Part shown: piece by piece, positions 24,615 to 34,068 of the stretch
Numbering within the stretch: position 1 is the first letter of the stretch
Layout: every line of letters starts with the position of its first letter
NCBI GenBank assembly: GCA_016936505.1
Contig: JAFGXS010000052.1
Span: 165,267-229,266, forward strand
Direction of reading: 5' to 3'
DNA length: 64,000 nucleotides
Source of the DNA: Bacteroidales bacterium
Lineage (GTDB): Bacteria; Bacteroidota; Bacteroidia; Bacteroidales; F082
Notes under the pieces: model-generated
What the model was told of the DNA's origin: nothing
Database searches by the model: none
The model's input: only the letters and a program-made list of their open reading frames with translations
Translations under genes and position numbers: made by a program

Positions 24615-27140
24615 ATGACCCTGGCAGAACTGAAACGTGGGGATAAGGCATATATAACCAAGGTTAAAGGGCGCGGCGCATTTCGCAAGCGAATAATAGA
24701 AATGGGATTTGTTACGGGCAAACAGGTAATTGTTACCAAAGAAGCCCCAATGCGCGATCCCATTCAGTATAATATTATGGGTTATGAAGTCTCTCTCAGA
24801 AGAAGCGAAGCAAGTCTGATAGAAGTAACCCAAAACCTTGATTTCAAACTTGATTCCGAGAACTACAACGGAACACTTGAGTTGGAGAGTGCACTCAACA
24901 TAGTGCAACATCCACATGGAAAAGTGATTAACGTGGCATTGGTAGGTAATCCTAATTGCGGAAAAACAACTATTTTCAACTTTGCTTCACATTCTAAAGA
25001 AAAAGTTGGCAATTACGGAGGAATAACTGTTGATGCAAAACTTGCCACATTCAAACATCGAGGATATACTTTTAAACTGGTTGACCTCCCAGGAACCTAC
25101 TCTATTACCAGCTACAGTCCTGAAGAACTTTATGTACGGGATCATATCATCAATGAATTGCCTGATGTTATACTGAATGTTGTAGACACTACTAACCTTG
25201 AAAGAAATCTGTATCTCACTACTCAGCTAATTGATATGGATATGAAAGTCGTTTTAGCGCTCAATATGTGGGACGAATTTGTTACAAGTGGTGACAACTT
25301 CGATTACGACACTCTGTCAAAAATGTTGGGAATTCCAATGGTTCACACTGTCGGTTCCAAAGGAAACGGAATAGGCAGGCTTTTCAATAAAATAATTGAT
25401 GTTTATGAAGATGACGACCCCATTGTCAGACATTTCCACATTAATTATGGCAATCCCATTGAGAAAGCTATAAAAAATCTTCAGGAAAAAATTAATCAAC
25501 CTGAAAATATTACACTTACATCACGTATTTCTCCTCGGTATCTGGCGCTTAAACTTCTTGAAAAGGACAGTCAAGAAATGGAAAGAGTAAAGAAATACTG
25601 TCCTAATGCCTCGGAAATATTTTGGGTAGCTAGTCAGGAAGCAGAAACAATAGAAAGAGACCGTAAGGACAACATGGAAACCATAATTACTGATGCCAAA
25701 TATGGTTTTATTGCAGGAGGGCTTAAAGAAACATTCAGAGCATCTAAAAGAATAAATAAGTTTCAGAGAAGTAAACTGATTGATACATTTGTTACCGGAA
25801 AATTACTGAGCTATCCCATTTTCCTTTTTTTTATGTGGCTTACATTTCAGGCCACATTTGCCATTGGAAATTACCCCATGCAGTGGATAACTGATTTTAT
25901 TAGTTGGCTTGGGGTAATGCTCACAAAAATTTTACCTCCAGGAATTTTCAGAGATTTGCTTGTTGATGGTATTATTGGAGGGGTTGGCGGAGTTATAGTT
26001 TTTCTCCCTAATATTCTCATCCTATTCTTTTTCATAACTCTGATGGAAGCATCTGGTTATATGGCCCGCATTGCATTTATTGTGGATAAACTCATGCATA
26101 AAATTGGTTTGCACGGCAAATCTTTCGTACCGATGTTGATGGGATTTGGGTGTAATGTTCCTGCAATTATGGCTACACGTACAATTGAGAATAAAAATGA
26201 CCGACTGGTTACCATGTTGATCATTCCGTTTATGTCGTGCAGTGCCAGGTATCCTGTTTACGTTTTGATTATTAGTGCATTTTTTCCTTATTATCAGGGA
26301 ACCATTTTGTTTGGAATCTATTTATTTGGAATTTTTCTTGCCGGAATTATTGCCTGGATTTTCAAGAAAACGCTGTTCAAAGTAAATACTCTTCCATTTG
26401 TTATGGAACTTCCCCCCTATCGAATGCCCAGACCCAAGTCTGTTTTAAAACAAACATGGTTCAAAGGAGAACAATATTTAAAAAAAATGGGATCTGTTAT
26501 TCTTCTGGCTTCAATCATTATTTGGGCATTAGGGTATTTCCCAACCGGAAAAAAATACGAGAACGAATTTGATGTTCAAAAAAGTAATCTTGAAGCTTCA
26601 TTTCAGCAAAAACTTCATGAAGACGTATCTTCACCGGAAACCGTAAAAATGCTTGAAACAGAAAAGCAACACCAGATTCAGGTTTACAAAGCTGAGATGG
26701 AAGCAAAAAAACAGGAAAATTCAATGATTGGCCGTATTGGTCATTTTATTGAACCATTAATAAAACCACTTGGTTTCGACTGGAAAATGGGTGTTAGTTT
26801 GCTGGCAGGTGGTGCTGCTAAAGAGGTTGTCGTTTCTACAATGGGTGTTCTTTACTCCCCAACCAATGATCAGGGAAGCAAAGAGAGCCTGCCTGAACGA
26901 CTGAAAGAACAAGTCTATAAATCAGGTCCAAAAAAGGGCGAAAAAGTATACACTCCATTGATAGCCATGGGCTTCCTACTCTTTGTTCTGATTTATTTCC
27001 CATGTATTGCAGTTGTGGCTGCCATCAAAAATGAAACGGGTAAATGGAAATGGCCTTTGTTCCTGGCTGTATATACCACAGCTTTAGCTTGGCTTGTTGC
27101 CTTTGTTGTGTATCAGGGGGGGACCCTCCTTGGGTTATAA
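24615..27140 (+). CDS. feoB: FeoA-FeoB fusion, ferrous iron transporter
   Basis: An 841-residue fusion. Residues 1-75 are a FeoA SH3-like domain (LKRGDKAYITKVKGRGAFRKR). The G domain begins near residue 105: G1 GNPNCGKTT, G3 DLPGTYS, G4 LNMWDE. The membrane part (about 385-841) has the Gate motifs FGCNVPAI and CSARYPVY and ends in several hydrophobic segments. It moves Fe2+ across the inner membrane under low oxygen. A charged helical insert (about 655-695) is usual in this phylum. A G7 run lies five codons before the stop. Confidence 0.96.
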   Translation: MTLAELKRGDKAYITKVKGRGAFRKRIIEMGFVTGKQVIVTKEAPMRDPIQYNIMGYEVSLRRSEASLIEVTQNLDFKLDSENYNGTLELESALNIVQHPHGKVINVALVGNPNCGKTTIFNFASHSKEKVGNYGGITVDAKLATFKHRGYTFKLVDLPGTYSITSYSPEELYVRDHIINELPDVILNVVDTTNLERNLYLTTQLIDMDMKVVLALNMWDEFVTSGDNFDYDTLSKMLGIPMVHTVGSKGNGIGRLFNKIIDVYEDDDPIVRHFHINYGNPIEKAIKNLQEKINQPENITLTSRISPRYLALKLLEKDSQEMERVKKYCPNASEIFWVASQEAETIERDRKDNMETIITDAKYGFIAGGLKETFRASKRINKFQRSKLIDTFVTGKLLSYPIFLFFMWLTFQATFAIGNYPMQWITDFISWLGVMLTKILPPGIFRDLLVDGIIGGVGGVIVFLPNILILFFFITLMEASGYMARIAFIVDKLMHKIGLHGKSFVPMLMGFGCNVPAIMATRTIENKNDRLVTMLIIPFMSCSARYPVYVLIISAFFPYYQGTILFGIYLFGIFLAGIIAWIFKKTLFKVNTLPFVMELPPYRMPRPKSVLKQTWFKGEQYLKKMGSVILLASIIIWALGYFPTGKKYENEFDVQKSNLEASFQQKLHEDVSSPETVKMLETEKQHQIQVYKAEMEAKKQENSMIGRIGHFIEPLIKPLGFDWKMGVSLLAGGAAKEVVVSTMGVLYSPTNDQGSKESLPERLKEQVYKSGPKKGEKVYTPLIAMGFLLFVLIYFPCIAVVAAIKNETGKWKWPLFLAVYTTALAWLVAFVVYQGGTLLGL

Positions 27141-27224
27141 TATTTTTCTGATTTTTTGCAACTTGCGCTATTTCATGCTTCATTTTTAATAAATTTGATC
27201 TGAATTTAATCAAATACTTAAGTA

Positions 27225-27572
27225 ATGGCCATTATTTCCAAAGACCAGTTTATTGAAAATTTCCAGTACTTCGATAAGGAAGTAGTACTTGAAATTATCA
27301 ATATCTTTATAGATGAATATCCTGATAGGCTTCAAACCATACAAAACAATATAAATAACGGAGACTTTGATCAGCTTCGGTTCAATGCCCACAGCATAAA
27401 AGGGGTTGTTGCTAATTTTATTGCTCCCGAAGTGCAGGCAATGGCAAGAGAACTGGAAATGAAAGGAACCAATAAAGATGCCAGTGGGGTTCAGGAACTT
27501 TATGACAACTTTAAAAACAAAGCTGATCAGATGCTTGAAGAACTGAACGAACTAAAAAAGAACTTTGAATAA
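27225..27572 (+). CDS. Histidine phosphotransfer (Hpt) domain protein
   Basis: A 115-residue helical protein made of one Hpt domain. The phosphorylatable His is in FNAHSIKGVVANF (about residue 56), the canonical HS-KG pattern. Hpt proteins relay phosphate between histidine kinase receiver domains and response regulators. No kinase or regulator is adjacent, so its partner is unknown. It lies 84 bases after feoB and ends at a strong terminator. Confidence 0.9.
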   Translation: MAIISKDQFIENFQYFDKEVVLEIINIFIDEYPDRLQTIQNNINNGDFDQLRFNAHSIKGVVANFIAPEVQAMARELEMKGTNKDASGVQELYDNFKNKADQMLEELNELKKNFE

Positions 27573-27590
27573 ATAATATCTCATCCATAA

Positions 27591-27624
27591 AAAAAGAGGC
27601 ATAATTTAATGCCTCTTTTTTTAT
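27591..27624. terminator. Bidirectional terminator between the Hpt gene and recA
   Basis: AAAAAGAGGCAT (27591-27602) pairs with ATGCCTCTTTTT (27609-27620), a 12-bp stem. It has T-runs on both strands and serves the two convergent genes. Confidence 0.85.
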
Positions 27625-27637
27625 ACATTATGTTTAA

Positions 27638-28690
27638 TTATTCCATTGTATCATCTTGGTCAACACCTTTATCAGTTAATGATGCTTTCACTTTTTGTTC
27701 CAATTCATCCATCAAATCAGGGTTATCCTGCAGAATATTCTTAACAGCATCGCGACCTTGTCCAAGTTTCGTTTCTCCATAACTAAACCATGATCCGCTT
27801 TTTTTAATGATATTATTTTCTACACCCAAATCAATAATCTCACCTATCTTGGAAATACCCTCTCCGTACATAATGTCAAACTCAGCTTTTCTAAATGGCG
27901 GAGCTACTTTATTCTTTACCACTTTTACTTTTACCCTGTTTCCGCTAATAGCATCAGAATCTTTAATTTGGCTGGTACGACGAATATCCAAACGTATAGA
28001 AGCATAAAACTTTAATGCATTACCTCCGGTCGTTGTTTCCGGATTTCCAAACATTACACCAATCTTTTCGCGCAATTGATTAATAAAAATACAAACAGTA
28101 TTGGTTTTACTAATGTTAGCAGTAAGCTTTCTAAGCGCCTGCGACATCAAACGAGCCTGTAAACCCATTTTTGAGTCTCCCATCTCTCCTTCAATTTCGC
28201 TCTTTGGGGTTAAAGCTGCAACCGAGTCAATTACAATAACGTCAATTGCTCCGGAGCGAATAAGATTATCAGTAATCTCAAGTGCCTGCTCTCCATTATC
28301 AGGTTGTGAAACCAAAAGGTTCTCAATATCAACACCTAATTTTGCTGCATAAAAACGGTCAAAAGCATGTTCTGCATCAATAAAGGCAGCTAAACCACCC
28401 TGTTTTTGTGCTTCGGCGATCACGTGTAATGCGAGTGTAGTTTTACCCGAAGACTCAGGACCATAAATTTCAACCACACGTCCTTTTGGCAATCCATCAA
28501 TGCCTAACGCGTAATCCAATCCGATTGAACCGGTTGAAATAGAAGGGATTTTTTCATATGTAGTTTCCCCGAGTTTCATAATTGCTCCCTTACCATAAGC
28601 TTTTTCCAGCTTACCAAGAGTAGCTTCAAGCGCCTTAAGTTTATTCTGGCGTTCTTTGTCGAGATTTTGATCAGCTTTGTCAGTTGTCAT
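27638..28690 (-). CDS. recA: Recombinase RecA
   Basis: A 350-residue RecA of normal length. Walker [10 protein letters not shown] is near residues 75-83, DAEHAFD near 109-115, Walker [11 protein letters not shown] near 150-160 and the L2 loop [17 protein letters not shown] near 220-236. The short acidic C-terminus (DQDDTME) is usual. RecA forms filaments on single-stranded DNA, drives recombination and stimulates autocleavage of LexA-type repressors, such as the S24 protein in this window. It begins two bases after the bcp stop, so the two are one operon. Confidence 0.98.
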   Translation of the reverse strand: MTTDKADQNLDKERQNKLKALEATLGKLEKAYGKGAIMKLGETTYEKIPSISTGSIGLDYALGIDGLPKGRVVEIYGPESSGKTTLALHVIAEAQKQGGLAAFIDAEHAFDRFYAAKLGVDIENLLVSQPDNGEQALEITDNLIRSGAIDVIVIDSVAALTPKSEIEGEMGDSKMGLQARLMSQALRKLTANISKTNTVCIFINQLREKIGVMFGNPETTTGGNALKFYASIRLDIRRTSQIKDSDAISGNRVKVKVVKNKVAPPFRKAEFDIMYGEGISKIGEIIDLGVENNIIKKSGSWFSYGETKLGQGRDAVKNILQDNPDLMDELEQKVKASLTDKGVDQDDTME

Positions 28691-28692
28691 AT

Positions 28693-29160
28693 TTAATCGA
28701 TTTTTAGTTTCTTTATTATTTGTTCTGTGTGTTCTTTGGTCTTCACTGTCATAAAAGTTTCCGCAATTTTACCTTCTTCATCCACAACAAATGTTGACCG
28801 AATCAACCCTTCATATTCCTTACCGTAAAGCTTCTTTACCCCCCAGGCACCATAGGATTTTATCGTTACTTTGTTTTCATCAGAAAGCAACTCAAAAGGA
28901 AGACTATATTTTTCCTGAAATTTTTTATGCGAAGATTGCTTATCAGGACTAATTCCCAAAATAACATATCCTTTCTCCATCCAGTATTCGTAATTGTCCC
29001 TAAAATTACATGCCTCACTGGTACAACCCGGTGTATCATCTTTTGGATAGAAATAAACAATCACTTTTTTACCTTTATACTGACTCAGACTAATCTCATT
29101 TCCATCCTGATTAACAAGCTTAAAATCAGGTGCCTGATCACCTACATTTAATTTTACCAT
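28693..29160 (-). CDS. bcp: Thiol peroxidase of the Bcp/PrxQ family
   Basis: A 155-residue peroxiredoxin that reduces peroxides with thioredoxin. The peroxidatic Cys and, five residues later, the resolving Cys are in [14 protein letters not shown] (about 42-55). The N-terminus [18 protein letters not shown] and the block [11 protein letters not shown] are standard. It is cotranscribed with recA, which links peroxide defence to DNA repair here. A -7 box (TATCTTTG at 29180-29187, minus strand) lies 19 bases before the start codon. Confidence 0.95.
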   Translation of the reverse strand: MVKLNVGDQAPDFKLVNQDGNEISLSQYKGKKVIVYFYPKDDTPGCTSEACNFRDNYEYWMEKGYVILGISPDKQSSHKKFQEKYSLPFELLSDENKVTIKSYGAWGVKKLYGKEYEGLIRSTFVVDEEGKIAETFMTVKTKEHTEQIIKKLKID

Positions 29161-29221
29161 AATCTATCTTGTTTTGTAACAAAGATACAATTTTATGCTT
29201 TTCAGCATTTCAGAACCTAAA

Positions 29222-29875
29222 TTAATTCTTTCCTGTTTTCGCCTTCTCCTGATAGTACTTACACCATTCTGTCAAACCACATTCACTACATTTTGGTGTC
29301 CTTGCCAAACATACGTAGCGACCATGCAGAATAAGCCAGTGGTGAGCTAAGGGAATTAAATCTTCAGGAATATGTTGAACCAGTTGTTTTTCAGTTTCCA
29401 AAGGAGTTTTAGATCTGTATGTCAGTCCAAGTCGTGCACTTACTCTGAATACGTGAGTATCCACGGCCATAGCCGGTTGATTGTAAATTACTGAAGCAAT
29501 AACATTTGCTGTTTTCCTTCCCACTCCGGGTAATTTCTGTAGTTCATTAATGCCGGAAGGAACCCGGCCACCAAAATCATTGAGCAGCATTTTAGCCATT
29601 CCTGAAAGATGCTTGGCTTTGTTGTTTGGATAAGAACAACTTCTGATGAGTTCAAAAATCTCAAAAACCTCTGCCTGTGCCAAACGGTTCACATCAGGAA
29701 ACATCTGAAAAAACTCCTGTGTAATTACATTTACTCTCTTATCGGTACATTGAGCTGATAAAATTACGGCTACCAGCAATTCGTAAGGATTGTTGTACAC
29801 CAGCTCTGTTTGGGCAAAAGGTTTATTCTCAAGAAAATATGCAATTATCTTTTCAAACCGCTCTTTTTTGGTCAT
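29222..29875 (-). CDS. nth: Endonuclease III
   Basis: A 217-residue base-excision glycosylase/AP lyase acting on oxidised pyrimidines. The helix-hairpin-helix LPGVGRKTANV carries the catalytic Lys (about 126), and VDTHVFRVS holds the catalytic Asp (about 144). The C-terminal iron-sulfur motif C-X6-C-X2-C-X5-C is intact (CLARTPKCSECGLTEWC). It is upstream of bcp-recA on the same strand with a 61-base gap, giving a DNA-protection cluster. Confidence 0.96.
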   Translation of the reverse strand: MTKKERFEKIIAYFLENKPFAQTELVYNNPYELLVAVILSAQCTDKRVNVITQEFFQMFPDVNRLAQAEVFEIFELIRSCSYPNNKAKHLSGMAKMLLNDFGGRVPSGINELQKLPGVGRKTANVIASVIYNQPAMAVDTHVFRVSARLGLTYRSKTPLETEKQLVQHIPEDLIPLAHHWLILHGRYVCLARTPKCSECGLTEWCKYYQEKAKTGKN

Positions 29876-29889
29876 AGTAAGTTTTTAAA

Positions 29890-29920
29890 CAAAGATAATA
29901 AGGCTACAGAACAATTACAA
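29890..29920 (-). promoter_or_regulatory. Promoter of nth
   Basis: Minus strand: TTG (29918-29920), 20-base spacer, TATCTTTG (29890-29897), 14 bases before the start codon. Confidence 0.6.
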
Positions 29921-29953
29921 TATTTACATCAGCCTGAAATTCTTCTTCACGAG

Positions 29954-30133
29954 TTAATTCAGTAAAATAATTTGTTTACCGTATTTTTCAGAATCTATAA
30001 CCTGTAAAGAGTCAGAGTAGGCCATCAGAAAATTTATCACTCTTGGCGATGGCTTCAGGTTGTTTTCAGTATGTTCTTTTTTGGATGCAGGCAGGTTATT
30101 TTGTATAATTTTGGGTGTAAAAGATTTTGGCAT
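29954..30133 (-). CDS. Small protein of 59 residues, unknown function
   Basis: An open frame from ATG (30133) to TAA (29954-29956) fills most of the 389-base gap between nth and the sigma-factor gene. The protein has a basic Asn/Lys-rich N-terminal half and a C-terminal part PSPRVINFLMAYSDSLQVI that looks like an amphipathic helix followed by a strand (KQIILLN). Codon use is ordinary for the region, and the gap would otherwise be unusually long. It lies in the same direction as the ECF sigma factor upstream, so it might be coexpressed. I do not recognise a family with certainty. Confidence 0.55.
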   Translation of the reverse strand: MPKSFTPKIIQNNLPASKKEHTENNLKPSPRVINFLMAYSDSLQVIDSEKYGKQIILLN

Positions 30134-30264
30134 AGGCGCATGATTATGTTACTATGCCATAAACGCAAATTACTGTTATTTTATTGCTGCCTCATAGAAA
30201 TTAAAACATGATTTCTTTAATAATGAACACAATTCATTCATAATCATAATAATCCGGCAACAAA

Positions 30265-30852
30265 TTATTTAGTCAATACAATATTATTTGTGCTGATAAT
30301 TTTACGAAGGTTGATCAGGGCATAACGCATGCGACCCAAAGCTGTATTAATACTTACTTCTGTTTGTTCGGCAATTTCTTTAAAGCTTAAACCGGCATAG
30401 CAACGTAAATACAATACTTCTTTCTGTTCTTCCGGTAAATGATTAATCAAACCCTTTACATCTTCATGAATTTGTTGAGTAACCAACATATCTTCTATGC
30501 TTTGATCTGCAATTTTCAGATTATTCAAAATATCGTGCTGATCACTTTTGGGTTCAGTAAAATTGACCTTCTTTTGTTTTCGGAAATGATCAATAGCCAG
30601 ATTGTGTGCAATACGCATTACCCACTGAATAAATTTACCCTCATCTGAGTAAGAACCTGATTTCAGAGTGTGTATTACTTTAACAAAAGTATCCTGGAAG
30701 ATATCATCTGCTAATGATCTGTCCTTAACCATAACAAAAATGTAAGAATAAAGCCTGTTTTGATGAAGCTCAATCAGCTTTTGTAATCCCGCAGAATTCC
30801 CATCTAAATATTCCTGTATGAGCTTTTGCTCAGGAGATGCTACTTTTTTCAT
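30265..30852 (-). CDS. ECF-type RNA polymerase sigma factor
   Basis: A 195-residue sigma-70 family protein with region 2 (residues about 25-95: YSYIFVMVKDRSLADDIFQDTFVKV, then QWVMRIAHNLAIDHFR) and region 4 (about 130-185: LPEEQKEVLYLRCYAGLSFKEIAE). Regions 1 and 3 are absent, as in ECF sigma factors. No anti-sigma gene is adjacent; the next frame downstream encodes a 59-residue protein without a membrane segment. It is divergent from uvrA and has a strong housekeeping-type promoter. Confidence 0.93.
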   Translation of the reverse strand: MKKVASPEQKLIQEYLDGNSAGLQKLIELHQNRLYSYIFVMVKDRSLADDIFQDTFVKVIHTLKSGSYSDEGKFIQWVMRIAHNLAIDHFRKQKKVNFTEPKSDQHDILNNLKIADQSIEDMLVTQQIHEDVKGLINHLPEEQKEVLYLRCYAGLSFKEIAEQTEVSINTALGRMRYALINLRKIISTNNIVLTK

Positions 30853-30937
30853 ATGTGTTCGTTTAATACTGAAAAAAAGTAGACGTCTATTCGATAGGAA
30901 CCTCCTGTGTTAAGAATTGTTAAAATGATTACAATTG

Positions 30938-30968
30938 CAAATATATACTTTTAAACTAAAAAGGCAAA
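30938..30968 (-). promoter_or_regulatory. Promoter of the ECF sigma factor gene
   Basis: Minus strand: TTTG (30965-30968), 19-base spacer, TATATTTG (30938-30945). An ideal Bacteroidota promoter, 85 bases before the start codon. Confidence 0.7.
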
Positions 30969-30976
30969 TTTATTTA

Positions 30977-30984
30977 TAATTTTG
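30977..30984 (+). promoter_or_regulatory. -7 box of uvrA (decides the start codon)
   Basis: TAATTTTG at 30977-30984. Its last base is the G of an in-frame GTG, so transcription starts after that codon and the ATG at 31002 must be used. Confidence 0.55.
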
Positions 30985-31001
30985 TGCCTTATTTTTTTCA
31001 G

Positions 31002-33812
31002 ATGACGAGTACCGAGCTAAATTCCAAAGATAATATTGTTGTTGTTCATTCTAGAGTTAACAATTTAAAGAACCTAACTGTTGCCATTCCCCGTAAAAAG
31101 CTGGTGGTTATCACCGGATTATCTGGTTCAGGAAAATCGTCTTTAGCATTTGATACTTTATATGCTGACGGACAGCGCAGATATGTTGAAAGCCTAAGTT
31201 CTTACGCCCGGCAGTTTCTCGGAAGAATGGACAAACCGGATGTTGACACTATTTTAGGAATTGCGCCTGCTATTGCTATCGAACAAAAAGTAAAAACCAG
31301 AAACCCACGTTCTACTGTGGGAACCTCAACTGAAGTTTACGAATACCTGAAGTTATTGTATGCACGAATTGGTAAAACATTTTCTCCTGTTTCGAAACAG
31401 GAGGTGAAACGCCACTCCGTTTCAGATGTTTCAGAGTTCATCTTCAACCTTCCTGCAAAAACAGAGGTTTTGATTTACACCCAACTTGAAAAAATACCGG
31501 GTCGTAGCCTGGAACAACAGCTTCAGATTTTACGGCAACAAGGATTTAGTCGCGTAATGCGCAACGGAGAAATGCACAGGATTGATACACTTTTGGAAGA
31601 CTTACCCAATGCAACAAAAAAAGATCATTGCTTCCTGATTATTGACAGGATTGTTGTTGATTATGAAGATTCCGAACTCAGTTCCCGTGTTGACGACTCG
31701 GTTCAGACAGCTTTTTACGAAGGAAAAGGTGATGTAAAGATCAGTTACAAAATCAATGGAGAAAGCATTATAAAAGACTTTTCCAACAAATTCGAACTCG
31801 ACGGAATAGCTTTTGAGGAACCTTCAGTCAATCTGTTTACTTTCAATAACCCTTATGGCGCCTGTAAACGATGCGAAGGTTTCGGAACCGTAATCGGTAT
31901 TGACGAAAGACTGGTGATCCCAAATCCAAAACTATCGGTATTTGAAGGAGCTGTTGCCTGTTGGAAGGGTGAAAAAATGGGAGAATGGAAAGACATGCTT
32001 GTTAATAGTGCGCACAAATTTGACTTTCCCGTTCACAAGCCCTATTTCGAACTCTCCAAAGCACAAAAGGATTTATTATGGAACGGCAACAAATATTTTG
32101 GTGGAATTCATGACTTCTTTAAATCTCTTGAAGAACAATCTTACAAAATTCAATACCGTGTTATGTTGTCGCGTTACAGGGGGAAAACTATTTGCCCCGA
32201 GTGCCACGGAAACCGTTTGAGGCATGATGCGCAATACGTGATGGTTGGCGGAAAAACCATCGGTGAAATTGTAGAAATGCAATTGGACGTATCCCTCGCT
32301 TTTTTTCAAAACCTGTCTCTTTCCGACCACGACGAAAAAGTTGCCCGTCGTTTACTCACAGAAATCACTAACCGATTACAGTTTTTGAATGATGTAGGAT
32401 TGAGCTACCTTACATTGAACAGAACCTCTGCCACTCTTTCAGGCGGCGAATCACAACGAATCAATCTGGCTACTTCATTGGGAAGTTCACTTGTAGGCTC
32501 CATGTATATACTCGACGAACCCAGCATAGGGCTCCATCCCAGAGATACAGAAAGACTCATCAAAGTTTTAAAACAGTTGAGAGATCTTGGAAACACTGTT
32601 ATTGTTGTGGAACACGATGAAGAAATTATAAAAGTTGCAGATCAAATTATTGATATTGGTCCCGATTCGGGTGAACACGGCGGAGAGCTGGTATTTCAGG
32701 GGAAATTTGATGAACTAAAGAACAACGACAAAAGCTATACTGCACTTTACATGACGGGTAGAAAGAGCATTGAAGTGCCCAAAAACAGGCGTTCATGGAA
32801 TAATTACATTGAAATTAAAGAAGCATTTCTTCATAATTTAAAAAATGTAAGTGTTCGCTTTCCTCTGAATGTACTTACTGTTGTTACCGGAATCAGCGGT
32901 TCAGGAAAATCAACATTGGTAAGAGATATACTTTTTGCTTCGCTGAAAAGGGCATTAGGTGGAGAACTTCAACCCGACAGTTATATTGCTTCACTATCGG
33001 GCGAAACCAGAAGAATTCAGGCTGTAGAATACATCGATCAAAATCCTATAGGGCGTTCATCGCGATCAAACCCGGCAACCTATCTTAAAGCATACGACGA
33101 GATTCGTCAGCTTTTTGCTTCACAATCACTGGCAAAAAACAGGGGGTACAAACCCGGATATTTCTCCTTCAATGTTCCCGGTGGCCGTTGTGAACAGTGC
33201 GAAGGCGAAGGCGTAATTAAAGTTGAAATGCAGTTTATGGCAGATATTTACCTGAAATGTGATGCCTGCCACGGTCATCGGTTCAAAGAAGAAGTACTTG
33301 AGGTAAAATACAATGGAAAAACCATTTCAGACGTGCTTAACCTCACTGTTGATGAAGCCGTCAGTTTTTTTGGTAGCGAAAAAGGACATACCGAACAGAA
33401 AATAGTAGAAAAAATAAAACCGCTTCAGGAAACCGGATTAGGCTATCTAAAACTCGGGCAGAGTTCCAACACCTTAAGCGGTGGTGAAGCACAACGTATC
33501 AAGCTGGCTTTCTTCCTTTCAAAAGGTGCCGGAAATATGCCTACCCTGTTTATTTTTGATGAACCAACCACCGGTTTGCACGTGCACGACATCAGTAAAC
33601 TGTTGCATGCTTTCAACGCACTTATAGAAAATGGTCATTCAATTGTTGTAATTGAACACAACCTTGATGTAATCAAAACTGCCGACTGGGTAATTGACTT
33701 AGGGCCTGAGGGAGGCGATAACGGAGGTAAAATCCTGTTTGAAGGAACGCCCGAGAACCTCGCTCAATCCAACATATCCTTTACAGGAAAATTCTTGCAA
33801 AACAAGATATAA
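31002..33812 (+). CDS. uvrA: UvrABC system protein A
   Basis: A 936-residue nucleotide excision repair damage sensor with two ABC ATPase units. The first Walker A is GLSGSGKSSLAFDTLYADG near the start, the second is GISGSGKSTLVRDI near residue 636, and two signature motifs read LSGGESQRI and LSGGEAQRI. Zinc-finger Cys pairs occur at CKRCEGFG, CPECHGNR, CEQCEGEG and CDACHGH. The start is taken at ATG 31002 rather than the upstream GTG at 30984, because the latter is inside the promoter -7 box. It works with UvrB (1-995) and is divergent from the ECF sigma factor. Confidence 0.98.
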   Translation: MTSTELNSKDNIVVVHSRVNNLKNLTVAIPRKKLVVITGLSGSGKSSLAFDTLYADGQRRYVESLSSYARQFLGRMDKPDVDTILGIAPAIAIEQKVKTRNPRSTVGTSTEVYEYLKLLYARIGKTFSPVSKQEVKRHSVSDVSEFIFNLPAKTEVLIYTQLEKIPGRSLEQQLQILRQQGFSRVMRNGEMHRIDTLLEDLPNATKKDHCFLIIDRIVVDYEDSELSSRVDDSVQTAFYEGKGDVKISYKINGESIIKDFSNKFELDGIAFEEPSVNLFTFNNPYGACKRCEGFGTVIGIDERLVIPNPKLSVFEGAVACWKGEKMGEWKDMLVNSAHKFDFPVHKPYFELSKAQKDLLWNGNKYFGGIHDFFKSLEEQSYKIQYRVMLSRYRGKTICPECHGNRLRHDAQYVMVGGKTIGEIVEMQLDVSLAFFQNLSLSDHDEKVARRLLTEITNRLQFLNDVGLSYLTLNRTSATLSGGESQRINLATSLGSSLVGSMYILDEPSIGLHPRDTERLIKVLKQLRDLGNTVIVVEHDEEIIKVADQIIDIGPDSGEHGGELVFQGKFDELKNNDKSYTALYMTGRKSIEVPKNRRSWNNYIEIKEAFLHNLKNVSVRFPLNVLTVVTGISGSGKSTLVRDILFASLKRALGGELQPDSYIASLSGETRRIQAVEYIDQNPIGRSSRSNPATYLKAYDEIRQLFASQSLAKNRGYKPGYFSFNVPGGRCEQCEGEGVIKVEMQFMADIYLKCDACHGHRFKEEVLEVKYNGKTISDVLNLTVDEAVSFFGSEKGHTEQKIVEKIKPLQETGLGYLKLGQSSNTLSGGEAQRIKLAFFLSKGAGNMPTLFIFDEPTTGLHVHDISKLLHAFNALIENGHSIVVIEHNLDVIKTADWVIDLGPEGGDNGGKILFEGTPENLAQSNISFTGKFLQNKI

Positions 33813-33935
33813 TAAGAGCTCCGGTCTTGATATGTTAAATCCTGACCTTACGAAGAAATGCCCTAACTGTGTAAAGAAGGTTCCTACTTTACGAAAAGTA
33901 AAACCCTAAAGGAGAAAAGCAAAATCCTACTTCAT

Positions 33936-33961
33936 TTGTTAACCTTCAACTAAGTTAACAA
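33936..33961. repeat. Inverted repeat in the uvrA-ybaK gap
   Basis: TTGTTAAC (33936-33943) and GTTAACAA (33954-33961), perfect 8-bp arms with a 10-base spacer. The rest of the 33813-34068 gap shows no gene, and no clear uvrA terminator was seen. It could be an operator for the ybaK-arcA-ligA unit. Confidence 0.4.
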
Positions 33962-34068
33962 TAGAATTGTACTCTATAAGCCATAAGAAAGACTGATTTA
34001 ATACCTAAACACTTTTAGAACCTGTTTTTTCTTTCATCTCCCCCCCCTTTCCTTAGCCCAAAATTTCC

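Noticed and set aside
30984..31001. GTG start that would extend uvrA by six codons
   Set aside because: The GTG overlaps the -7 promoter box TAATTTTG, so it is unlikely to be within the mRNA; ATG 31002 gives the normal N-terminus.
33936..33961. Second Rex operator
   Set aside because: The half-sites TTGTTA and TAACAA are 14 bases apart instead of 6, so it is reported only as an inverted repeat.
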